Below, one piece after another: positions 11,535-20,787 of a DNA stretch of 64,000 nucleotides. Position 1 is the first letter of the stretch. Each line of letters starts with the position of its first letter. The translations under genes were made by a program, and so were the position numbers. This DNA comes from Trematomus loennbergii. Lineage: Eukaryota; Chordata; Actinopteri; Perciformes; Nototheniidae. The notes beneath the pieces are model-generated. The model was not told the origin of the DNA and did not search any database. It saw only the letters and a list, made by a program, of their open reading frames with translations. The stretch lies in the NCBI GenBank assembly GCA_012861695.1, contig JAAOOA010000143.1, positions 124,501-188,500 of the forward strand, written 5' to 3'.

Positions 11535-12564
11535 AGGTTGCGGTCGAATAGTCCATTTAGCTTAGGAACCTTCCTAACGGAGTCCCTCAGTGGCAGCCAT
11601 AATAAGTGCCGTTCGAATTCTCTAAATGAAAGGAAAGGAGGTTTCAAACTTCCTTTATAACCTCCTTTAGCTTAGGAACCACTGGACCTCCCTCACCTAA
11701 AGGAGAGGAGAAAATGCTGCCCCACAATGCCTTGCGGCCGCCGTCACACAACAGTCGGCCGTTCACGGAAACAACCGATTATGAACGAGAAATGATATCA
11801 TGAAAGTTACGGTGCTTATTAAGCTTTTTAAAACGTATGTGGTAAGTTGCCAAAGTGCTTTGTTTTGAACGTTCATCAGTATTATAATCAAAAAGAGAAA
11901 TATGAACGTTAGTTTTTACTGAAATGATCAAATAAAGTCAACATTTCACAGTCTTTACTGAGCTGTGTGGGGTTTGTTCAACTTTTAAAAGATGTTTGAA
12001 TGGTGATATACACAGTGATAGATGTTAAGGACTAACGTTTATAATAAATACATTTGTATTGCTTTTAAGATCTTTTCATAGTTCATACAATCATACGTAT
12101 TGGGATCATTTGTATTAATGTGGACCGGAGGGAGAGGGTGACGAGCATAAGTTTCACTTTCCTTTTTTATTTCAATTCCAACTTTGGTCATGAAGAATAT
12201 GTTTCTCTGTTGTCCCTGTTCATAAAGCATAAAACAACAGCATCAGAGCACGGTGCAGAGTTTACAGTAGTCCCTCGTTCTTATTAAACATCCCTGTTGT
12301 AGTCTGCTGTATAGAAAACTGTAGTTTCCATAGTTTCCCCACCGCAGCAGGCGCACATTTATGACCTCCGCTGGCGCATCATAAACACGTCGGATAGTGT
12401 AAGTGCAGTCGGATTCTCTAAAGTACCGCAGTCTCTTCTCCTAAATCCTTTTGAATTCTCCTATCGACTATCCCTTAACCCCATGACGTTTCACTCCGAG
12501 GTCAAGGAATAGACGATAGGGTTAGAACTTAGGAGCTGATTTTTGGACTATTCGACCGCAACCT
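11535..12564. mobile_element. TIR element (AGGTTGCGGTCGAATAGTCC ends)
   Basis: The 20-bp sequence AGGTTGCGGTCGAATAGTCC at 11535 is repeated exactly inverted at 12545-12564, and weaker similarity (AGCTTAGGAACC / AGCTCCTAAG) extends inward. No target duplication was identified. The interior is non-coding, and the right part recurs inverted at 36778-36990. The total of 1030 bp fits a non-autonomous DNA transposon of unknown superfamily. Confidence 0.65.
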
Positions 12565-13299
12565 CAATCTCGCACTCACGTCCCCAGCAGCGCCATTATA
12601 TGGCTCTGGTCCCCAGGACCGCCCTCCTAGGACCCTAGTTGTTTTTGCAACATCGCCCCCTAGCGAATGGGATGCCCGCAAAAGTACAACCAGCGAGTAT
12701 TGACTCTCATACACAGCGAGTCTCTTTAGACATTAGGCTTGTTTGAGACAAGCGAGACCTGCGCAGACCTGCGCAATTGCGATCAACGTCTTGCTAGTGC
12801 GTTGCATGATGGTTAGTCATTTTGTCCGACTTGCTCTGGAGGCTCGCCTACATGAGATGTTGAAATCTCGCGGGACAAAGACGCCCGCAGACTTGAGAGC
12901 GAGGGCTGCGGAAGCTAAATGCTTGATGGGAAACGACTTGCTGGTATCTCGAGCTGAGCGCTCATTGGTGGTTTTTACCCCGTGCTGGGGATGAAACTCT
13001 CCATTGGCTCGGCAAAAGTGTGTTGTTGTTTTGTGTCAGTTTTACGTCGCCACTTCCATTCACATTTTTCATCATTGTTCCACAATGTTTATCATCATTA
13101 AATTAATATCTATATATTTGTATACTATACTTGCACTGCTTACCGTTGTCATACTTTATATATCTTAGCATATTCATACAACACACTGTTCATACTGTTC
13201 ATACTGCTCATAGGCTACTGTGTATATCTAGTGTATTCATACCCCTCACTGTTTATTCATCATTCAATTCATTCTATATTTTATTCTGTAGATTGTGTA

Positions 13300-13415
13300 C
13301 ATTACTTTTCACTTTACTGCTTGTTGCACTCCTGGCTAGCAGCTAAACTGCATTTCGTTGTCTCAGTACCTGTAATCTGTGCAATAACAATAAAGTTGAA
13401 TCTAATCTTGAGCAG
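13300..13415 (+). mobile_element. LINE 3'-end fragment
   Basis: GCATTTCGTTGTCTCAGTAC, then TGTGCAATAACAATAAAGTTGAATCT, is the 3'-UTR style of fish L2/CR1-group LINEs (polyadenylation-like signal followed by a short repeat). No coding part is left. A similar end lies at about 26435-26525. Confidence 0.45.
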
Positions 13416-13484
13416 GAACAAATGTATTTACTTAGTACATATCTGACATTAACGATTAAACACATTTGTCCATTCTTTATAAAT

Positions 13485-13735
13485 CAATCAATCAATGTTT
13501 ATTTATATAGCCCAATATCACAAATGTTACATTTGTCTCAGTGGACTTCACAGTTTGTACAGAATATCAGTGACAATACGACACCCTCTGTCCTTACGTT
13601 TCACATCATACAAGGAAACACTTCCAGAGAAACCCCACAGTTTAAAGGGGAACATGGGAGAAACCTCAGGGAGAGCAACAGAGGAGGGATCCCTCTCCCA
13701 GGACGGACAGACGTGCAATAGATGCCGTGTGCATT
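13485..13735 (+). repeat. Dispersed repeat (TTTATTTATATAGCCCAATA family)
   Basis: It begins with a short AATC repeat followed by TTTATTTATATAGCCCAATA and ends near GGATCCCTCTCCCAGGACGG. I recall this as a common dispersed fish sequence, but its class is unassigned. The overlapping frames are not genes. Confidence 0.45.
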
Positions 13736-13766
13736 TATAAATGCAAACCGAGTCAAGCCGACTCCG

Positions 13767-13840
13767 GAGGTGGCGGTATGCACCTTAAAGTTGTTTGAAA
13801 TCCGCCAAAAAACCGAGAGAAGAAGAAGAAGAAGAAGAAG
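13767..13840 (+). mobile_element. 5'-truncated I/Nimb LINE tail with 12-bp TSD
   Basis: Only the last 74 bases of the LINE are present (GGTGGCGGTATGCACCTTAA to the GAA repeat), matching 1727-1790. AAGCCGACTCCG flanks it on both sides (13755-13766 and 13841-13852), a clean target duplication of a heavily truncated retrotransposition event. Confidence 0.85.
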
Positions 13841-14121
13841 AAGCCGACTCCGAGCTGTCCGACTTCAGGCGAGCTTTTTGAGACCTCCCCGGCTGCGATC
13901 GGCTATTCTCGTCTACTTTCGAGGCGAGCCGCAGCTCGTCTCAAACAAGCCTATTGTAATGCTTCTAAAAATGCATGAAAATATGTTTTTCTTACAGAAA
14001 TTAAATTATTAACAACAATTTGTTGTTTTTATGTTTTTGTTTTTTAATAACAAATTATTTTGTATGTCAGATGTAAAAAGATATTATTTTATATTTGTCT
14101 TATCAAATTTGACATACAACG

Positions 14122-14123
<2 letters not shown>

Positions 14124-14163
<40 letters not shown>

Positions 14164-14167
14164 ATAT
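14124..14167. repeat. (AT)n microsatellite
   Basis: Nearly uninterrupted AT dinucleotides next to the SINE tail. Confidence 0.9.
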
Positions 14168-14340
14168 TACATTACATTACATTTCATTTAGCTGACGCCT
14201 TATTCCAAAGCGACTTACAATTACCAATCACAGGGACATTCTCCCTGGAGTAACTAAGGGCTAAGTGCCTTACTCAAGGGCACACTAGTGGTGGTGTGCC
14301 AGGCGGGATTTGAACTCACAACCTTCCGATCTGCGCCAAA
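14168..14340 (-). mobile_element. tRNA-derived SINE, head-truncated
   Basis: On the minus strand it has the B-box-like GAGTTCAAATCCC and ends in TTGTAAGTCGCTTTGGAATA and a TGTAATGTAATGT tail, the family of 3671-3862. The A box is missing. A purine-rich tract (14370-14435) follows. Confidence 0.7.
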
Positions 14341-14551
14341 GCTGGGGAACAATAGTCTTGCAAGGGGGGGGGGATAAAGCAGAAGAAGGGGGAAGAAGAA
14401 AAAAAGAGGGAAAAAGAGGAAAAAGAGGAGAAAAAACTATTCTCTTGCTCCGTTTCCCTTCTGTAGCATGTAAAAGTATTTATATACAGAAGTACTTTAA
14501 TAAAGACCAACAAAGTATGCGTTTGTTGACTAATAACACTTATGCAGTTAA

Positions 14552-14918
14552 AGGTAGGGTAGGTAAGTTTGAGAAACCGGCTCGAGATACACTTTTGTTA
14601 TATTCCATGGAATGCTCTTAACATCCCGATAGCAATGAATATCTTAAGTGCTTTGACAAAAAATCCATCTGTGGAAGCCGTAGTACTGTAAAAAGCACGA
14701 CCCATCATTTTAGCCGGCCCGGCTAAAATAACTGGATGGCCTACCTGCCTGTCAGCCTTCCATCTGTGCACAAACTTATCTCGTGCCCTCATTGGTCATG
14801 TGCGCGTTCGTGTGTGTTGGAGGAGGGCTCTGTAAGGAAGTGGCAGATTTTTTCCGGTTGTGTATTTTCAAATTCTAGCGATCTCGAGCTGGTTTCTCCA
14901 AAATTACCTACCCCACCT
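14552..14918. mobile_element. TTAA MITE, T2/Kolobok-like, family 1
   Basis: TTAA flanks both ends (14548-14551, 14919-14922). The termini AGGTAGGGTAGGTAAGTTTG and, inverted, AGGTGGGGTAGGTAATTTTG are followed by AGAAACC(G/A)GCTCGAGAT. The terminal form TTAAAGG plus a TTAA duplication is what I recall for T2/Kolobok MITEs; piggyBac also uses TTAA but normally has CC-type ends. A second copy is at 61259-61586. Confidence 0.85.
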
Positions 14919-15711
14919 TTAACTATTAACACATTTCTATTAAATATTATATATTTCTAATAAATATTAAGTAAAACTTCTTTCAAGTTTATTACATACA
15001 ATTATTATTATTTTCTTTATCAGGGATAGTTTTGAAGTAACCAATATGGACCTGTATTGAAGCTCATGGTTTGTGTGCTGTGGATAAATAATTAAATGTA
15101 ATCATTACATTTAATATGAACTAAGAAGGTATTGGTGTTATAATGTCTGTCTTTTAACAAAGAGAAAACCTATAGAAATTCTAAACATAGCACTCCACTC
15201 AATTATTGGACAGTCACGTACTTGATAGAACCAAACATTTTTTTTCAAGTAGTTCAACTTAATAAAATGTAAAACAACCCTTAAAAGAAAGTAAGGTGCA
15301 GTATAACAAAATAACACTCTAAATGAGTTTTAACATAAAATAAACATTATCATAAACTTCATAAAATATATACATATCATATATATAAATAAATATCAAA
15401 CTATACACCGAACTATATACATAAATAAGTGTACCACACTAAGTCTCACATATTTTATTGTAGTCTTTATAATGTAAATGAAATGTGCTGGTTCAAAACA
15501 GTAGTTGGTTTTCCTTGAAAAGAAAACGTGTTGTTCTGCTTTTGTTCAAAATATAAATGTATATATGTACAGATGCTTGTTATATCTCTGTCTGCCTCAA
15601 AACACACATTTAAATAAAGTAAATATAGATTTAAGACTAAATAAAGCTTAAATAGAAGTTAGTGCCTTGCTAAAGGGCAGGTCAAGCAGAAATAGACATC
15701 TTGACTTCTTA
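14919..15711. other. AT-rich sequence, nothing recognised
   Basis: No convincing reading frames, inverted repeats or matches to other parts of the window. Confidence 0.5.
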
Positions 15712-15845
15712 ATAGTGTTAATTTCGTCAGCTATTTTTTTATTTAGTTTTAGTCTTAGTCCTGTGTTAAATTTCCTTGTTAGTTTTAGTCATATTTAGTC
15801 GCCTTCATCCTGTTTTTATTTAATCAAGTATTAGTCGACTAAAAG
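15712..15845. mobile_element. Degraded end of the CAGTGTTAATTT hAT family
   Basis: AGTGTTAATTTCGTCAGC followed by TTTAGTCTTAGTC and TTAGTCGACTAAAA motifs matches the ends of the hAT copies at 56091 and 58747, with many differences. Bases 15846-16744 hold a GC-richer block and AT-rich sequence with no identified feature. Confidence 0.6.
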
Positions 15846-16744
15846 TCTGATAAAGCTCAACTTTTGAAGCGAGCAAAGCGAAGCGACGGAACCACAATGC
15901 AGTTCGGCAAAGCGTGAAGTCCCCCATTCAAAGTGAATGTGTGGTCAAGGGACTGCGTCCTTTTTCCACTGTGGAATCTCCATGGCTCAGCTCCTCTCCT
16001 CCCACTCCTCTCTCTTCCGAGTTGGCGCCAGACTGCTGCTTTTTCATCAGAGGTCCAAGGCCTGCGACATCCTTTTACACCTGAAACAGAAATCACAAAT
16101 GTAAAAGAGGTCGTCCTCACTGTTGGAAAAATTATTCGGTCCAGCAAATGTATTTATATTATTTATGGTTTTTCGCTTTTTCACAGCGTTGCCTGAGAGC
16201 TGGCTGGGAGCTCCTGAGCGTCGCATGATGCTTCTGGCAACTAACAATCGTTTATATCCTAAAGACAGAAATGTATGATTATTAATACAGTAATTGATAC
16301 CGGCAACTCATTGGGTTCTAGTCGGCACTACACCCAAGGACCTATCGAAGCTCTGACAAAATTACAAATATTTTTTTGTCCAACTAAATACAGGGTTCTT
16401 ACACCTTTTCCAAAGTCAAATTCAAGCACTTTTCAAGCATTTTCAAGGTGCATTTTCAAGCTTTTCAAGCATCTTACAGCTGTTGTAAATTACATATTTA
16501 TATACACATACTTATACTCAAATGATTATTTCCCTACCTCACATTAAATCAGATGTTCTTTATGCTATAAACAACCAAATGTGTGTTTCATAATAGCATT
16601 CTACATGAGGATGAAAAATTAAAAATGTTAGAAAAGAAAACTAAGTTTAATATTTCAAAATGAGTGACCCATCTGTACGTAGACTGGGCATCCCATATAA
16701 CCTGGCTGAGTCAATATAAAACAATCAGCCAAATAACTTTTCAA

Positions 16745-17335
16745 TATATTATTGATTAGTATTTTTGAGGTACTTTTAGGTTGGCAGTAAACACAAGTCA
16801 GAGGTAAATGGTGTACTTTGACTCCACTACTTGTATTTAATACCTTTAGTTACTTTACAGATGTGGATGAATGATGTGAAATATAACCAAGTGTTAAATC
16901 AGACTTTAGTTCCACCTGGAGTAAATTCACAAGCTACCCTGTAGTATACAAAGTCATTCAAACTAGCTGCACCTTTACCAGCTTTGAGAACACTTTCATG
17001 ATCAATCATTATAAAACATATCATATATATTATTCTGAAATGGACCAATCTGCACAATGACTACTTTCACTGTCGCTACTTTCACTATATTTTGATGATA
17101 ATACTTTTCTACTTTTACTTGAGGAACATTTTGAATGCAGGACTTTTACTGTAACAGAGTATTCCTACACTCTGGTACCTCTACTTTTACTCAAGTACAA
17201 GATCTGAATACTTCTACTTTTACTCAAGTACAAGATCTGAGTACTTCTACTTTTACTCAAGTACAAGATCTGAGTACTTCTACTTTTACTCAAGTACAAT
17301 ATCTGAGTACTTCCACTTCCGGTCAGACTAATTTC
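16745..17335. repeat. Dispersed repeat ending in a 33-bp tandem repeat
   Basis: About 16800-17120 matches a segment inside both hAT copies (around 56700-57060 and 59400-59720), for example GATGTGGATGAATGATGTGA. The end, 17180-17315, is a tandem repeat of about four 33-bp units built on TACTTTTACTCAAGTACAAG and ATCTGAGTACTTC. This segment evidently exists alone as well as inside the hAT family. Confidence 0.75.
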
Positions 17336-17387
17336 TGCAGATATTTATAGATTGTATTTACTAACCCTCAGAACTTCCTCGTTCCAG

Positions 17388-17474
17388 GCAAGCCCCTCCT
17401 CCTCCAGTCCAGCCTAAGCTCCACCCACTCTGCTCCCTCTCAGATGATAAACACTGCCCCCTCCACCATCAGAG
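17388..17474 (+). CDS. dock3: dock3 exon (first of six in window)
   Basis: The dock3 product is a very large DOCK-family protein that activates Rac through its DHR-2 domain, acting with ELMO and Crk-type adaptors, mainly in neurons. Only the C-terminal proline/serine-rich tail, downstream of DHR-2, lies in this window. This 87-base exon follows a TTCCAG acceptor and ends at AGAG|GTACAT. It begins in phase 1 and ends in phase 1, reading KPLLLQSSLSS then THSAPSQMINTAPSTIRG. The phase fits the next exon exactly. Identity as dock3 and not dock4 rests on my memory of the vertebrate dock3 tail; a dock4-type paralogue is less likely. Upstream exons lie before the window or were not recognised. Confidence 0.8.
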
Positions 17475-18179
17475 GTACATCTAAAATCTGTTTTAGACCC
17501 ATGTATTTCTTAAGTTTTTACTTTAAATTGAATTATTTATTTATTTGGTTTGTTATTTTATCTTTTCTTGATTACCCTTTAACTCTTTTATGTATTTGTT
17601 TATTTATTTGTTGTTTTTATGTTTGTTTACTTTTCAATAACAAATGTATTTTCTTAAGAAAAAAAAAATATATATATATATAATAATAATTTAGTTTTTG
17701 GGAGAAGGGGTGGGATTAAATAAGTGTTAACTTCTTCCCACCACTTTTCAGATGTGTAACTAGGTAGATCATTTGTTTAATAATTTGTAAGTCAGTCATA
17801 TTTTTGTTTATCAATTTGACACTGCTTAAGTTTGTACAGTATAATAATTCTCATGTGTCATTTCATTATTATTATAAAAAAAAAATATTATCTGTTGGGA
17901 AAATACTGAATGTACTCTTCCAATATCAGAGTAGCATGATAACAAAGGTATCCCAACTGTAGCTGTGAACATGACAGGATGTATGATTACCTAGAAGAGC
18001 ATCAGGACTGTTTGAGGCATATGATAGCTATGTGATTAACATGATGATTCAGCCTCTATGGAGATAGACATATGACAAGCATGATCATTTCTGACGTGGA
18101 GCTAATCTGAAATAAACATTGAATACTGCTCTATAGTCCTCCATCTTGTGACTGTGTAACTCCCTCTCTTTGATATCAG

Positions 18180-18297
18180 CATGTGAAGGACACTGTTCAG
18201 GAACTAGTTGATGCTCTGTATGTGATGACTACTTCCATTCTGGAGAGGATCACAAACACATGGATCCTGAGATTGAAGCTCAAGACGGTGACCAGTG
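18180..18297 (+). other. Exon-like segment in dock3 intron, unassigned
   Basis: After an ATATCAG acceptor-like site the frame HVKDTVQELVDALYVMTTSI is open and ends near a possible GTGACC donor. The phases of the flanking dock3 exons join without it, so it is not a constitutive dock3 exon. It may be a transposon relic or a chance frame. Confidence 0.25.
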
Positions 18298-18359
18298 AGA
18301 TTTGTCTAACAATTATTGTTTTACACGTTCAAAATAAATCAAATCTCTTGTGTCTGCAG

Positions 18360-18475
18360 TGGGCTCTCCTTCTCTTCCGGACAAATATCGACACAACCGA
18401 GAGATGTTGATGCTGCTGCCGCCTCACAGAGACCGGCCGAGCAGCGCCATGTACTCAAACATCGAGAACGGACAG
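18360..18475 (+). CDS. dock3: dock3 exon 2 of window
   Basis: The acceptor TGTCTGCAG and donor CAG|GTAGGA bound 116 bases. With the G carried over, the exon starts in phase 1 and ends in phase 0, reading VGSPSLPDKYRHNREMLMLL then PPHRDRPSSAMYSNIENGQ. This matches the strongly conserved 'SLPDKYRH.REM..LLP..RDRPSSAMY' block of dock3/dock4 tails. The frame is intact. It sits 885 bases after the previous exon, with no recognised insertion except the unassigned segment at 18180-18297. Confidence 0.92.
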
Positions 18476-18678
18476 GTAGGAGGTCAGGGAGTGACTTAAT
18501 GATGCATTGAAGGTTTTTAAGTTTTAAGTCATTATCTGAATCAGAATCATACTCAACTCCTTTTTATGTCTGCTACTTGGAATACCTTAAATTACAATAT
18601 TTTATTTAAATATGTATGGTGTGTTTCAAGGACATTTAAAAAACTTTAAATCTTAACATGATTTATGTCTCTCTTCAG

Positions 18679-18769
18679 CCAACGAACCTCCAGAGGGCTT
18701 TGTTCCACCAGGTGATGATCGGACCGTGCAAACCCTGCAGCGACCCAAACCTCTCTGTGGCCGAGAAAG
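18679..18769 (+). CDS. dock3: dock3 exon 3 of window
   Basis: The exon follows CTCTTCAG and ends AAAG|GTGAGA (91 bases, phase 0 to phase 1). It encodes PTNLQRALFHQVMIGPCKPC followed by SDPNLSVAEK. The 'FQRALF.QV...CKPCSDPNLSVAEK' segment is characteristic of dock3. The frame is intact. The intron after it begins with a roughly 290-bp segment that is duplicated in tandem, so the donor-like GTGAGAG occurs twice (18770 and 19058). Confidence 0.93.
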
Positions 18770-19300
18770 GTGAGAGGACCGTCAGAAAAACAGGAGGAGA
18801 AAGATATACAATTGGCATAAGTTGCATGAATTAGCATTAGTTAGCATATGCAGAGAATAGCAAAATAATGGCTTGGCCGATTTGGAACATTGTGGTGCTT
18901 TTTTTTAAAAGTATATTGAGGATGTTGAATCAATTTCATCTTTGAATCTCAGTTTTGAATCTTCTAAGACTTTCAAATCGACACAGAATTCAGCATAATC
19001 ATCCCACCAGGAGTAAAATACGACCACTTTCTGGTTAAAACTAACATTTCATTTTGCGTGAGAGCGCCGACAGAAAAACAAGAGAAAGACATACAATTGG
19101 CTTAAGTTGCATTAATTTGCATTAGTTAGCATATGCAGACGATAGCTAAGAAATGGCTTGACCGATTTGGACCATTTTGGTGTGTTTTTTTAGGTATATT
19201 GAGGATGTGGAATCAATTCAATCTATGGACGAGAGTTTTGAGTCTTCTAAGACTTTCAAATCGACACAAAATTCAGCATAATTAGCCCACCAGGGGTACA
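18770..19300. repeat. Tandem duplication of intron start, period about 288 bp
   Basis: GTGAGAG...CAGAAAAACA...AGTTAGCATATGCAGA... to TCAAATCGACACA at 18770-19057 is repeated from 19058. The second copy is interrupted at about 19300; its end (ACTTTCTGGTTACAACTAAC) reappears at 19971-20010. The first unit begins at the splice donor itself. Confidence 0.85.
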
Positions 19301-19970
19301 AATATCAGAATCAGATTTAGAAACAGGTTTATTACCAGTGGTCACGTTAACCGAATATTTTCCGTCTATGACGGATTTTCTTTTAACAATGACGGAAAAA
19401 TATGAAAACAGTCTGTCATTTTGACGGATTAGAACAAACTCGGAACAGCGCCAAAGCTTCCCCGCAGCGAGGCTCTGGTGTTATGCCGTGTTATGCATGC
19501 CCGCCAAAAAGGAAATTATATAGTTTCCAAGCCTAACTTTGCAGACCAAATCATTGAAATGTCTGGGAGTTTTTGCTTTACGCTGCGCACGCTCCCGCGA
19601 GGTGCAGTGGTCATGGGTAACACCGGTGCTAACAGTTCACGAGCGTGCGCCCCTCGTCAGAGTTGTGTACAGACCGACGGGTAGTAATGGATTTTGGCGG
19701 AAATGTTACGATCCTGTCCGTCAAAATGACGGGCAGAGAAAGAGTCTAGCGCCACCTCTGGTTGACACGTGCGAGGAATTTGACTTGGTGTCATGGTGCA
19801 TACATAAAAGTAAAAACACAGATAGAGAACTATTTTAAGAAAACTATAATAACATTAAAAAATATTATAAATAATAAAAAATATAGTAAAATATAGCAGT
19901 TTTTACATAGAAATAGACTGGAGTGAAATGGAATAAAAATGTGGCAGTAATAAAAAAGGAAACAAATATG
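19301..19970. mobile_element. Insertion inside the second duplicated unit, unclassified
   Basis: The material between the interrupted halves carries CAGTGGTCACGTTAACCG near 19348, paired motifs CCGTCTATGACGG / CCGTCAAAATGACGG, and a hAT-like end CACCTCTG near 19760. No target duplication was found, so the element is old or composite. An AT-rich tail follows. Confidence 0.4.
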
Positions 19971-20171
19971 GCGACTTTCTGGTTACAACTAACATTTCGT
20001 TTGACCAAAGTTTGATGACATAAATAATACATTTCATTTATATAGAACACATCTCAAGGTGCTTCACAATGCTATGAGGAGAAAATAATAAAACAAAAAA
20101 ATAAAAAGTGATCTAAGGAGCATATTGAATAAAACTATGAAATAAATAAATAGATGTTGATTCTCCTCCAG

Positions 20172-20288
20172 TCCTCACCACCCCCAGTAGCTGGAGTTTG
20201 GACAGCGGCACGAGAGACGTCCTCCCTTTCCTCTCGGCTCACGTTGGCGTCATGGCGCAGCCCGTTCCCCCCCGCAACCTGCCACATG
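20172..20288 (+). CDS. dock3: dock3 exon 4 of window
   Basis: Bounded by CTCCTCCAG and CATG|GTACGA; 117 bases, phase 1 to phase 1. Reads VLTTPSSWSLDSGTRDVLPF then LSAHVGVMAQPVPPRNLPH. The PVPPR stretch is a proline-rich, possible SH3-binding site. The frame is intact and close to the dock3 sequence I remember. The donor is followed after 16 bases by a 158-base GT repeat. Confidence 0.94.
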
Positions 20289-20302
20289 GTACGACCTCTC
20301 AC

Positions 20303-20304
<2 letters not shown>

Positions 20305-20401
<97 letters not shown>

Positions 20402-20406
20402 TGTGT

Positions 20407-20462
<56 letters not shown>
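20305..20462 (+). repeat. (GT)n microsatellite beside splice donor
   Basis: A nearly pure GT run, broken at about 20394-20396 and 20411. Its pre-mRNA would carry a long UG repeat 16 nt downstream of the exon 4 donor. Confidence 0.97.
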
Positions 20463-20463
<1 letters not shown>

Positions 20464-20569
20464 ACCTGCATGTTGTCTTGTTTGTGTGTATAAAATGTGA
20501 TGTAAGTAGAAAAAAATACTGACATATTCCTGTAAATGCCTTAGTATGTATGAACTTGGTTGACATAAT

Positions 20570-20787
20570 TGTACAACTTTACAGAAGCGCTCCCACACAT
20601 TGTATGTGATAGGCTAAGGGCAGGACATCTCTAAGCAGTCGACCAATCACAACAGAGCCGGCCAGCTAACCAATCAGAGCAGACTGGGCTCTGGTTTCAG
20701 ACAGAGGGTGAAAAGAGGTGCTGCAGCACAGGCAGTATGAGAAAAATAAAGAGCTTTTTGAACATTAAAGCATGGAGACATGTCCCA
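20570..20787 (+). repeat. Remnant of a TTAA-type MITE leading into the minisatellite
   Basis: This stretch (GCGCTCCCACACATTGTATG ... AGGTGCTGCAGCACAGGCAG ... AACATTAAAGCATGGAGACA) looks like the interior of a common fish MITE, which I recall from other loci. It runs directly into the first 57-bp unit. The matching MITE end is seen after the array at 23541-23594. Confidence 0.5.

Larger units (their letters stand above)
12735..13952. mobile_element. TIR element (AGGCTTGTTTGAGAC ends) with nested insertions
   Basis: The left end AGGCTTGTTTGAGACAAGC and the reverse complement of the right end AGGCTTGTTTGAGACGAGC match. ATT flanks both sides (12732-12734, 13953-13955), a possible 3-bp target duplication. 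The original element is the GC-rich outer sequence. A LINE 3' end, a dispersed repeat and an I/Nimb LINE tail have been added inside. No transposase frame is present. Confidence 0.7.

Noticed and set aside
11415..11660. Plus-strand 81-residue frame
   Set aside because: Runs across the boundary between a LINE-like fragment and a TIR element; no motif.
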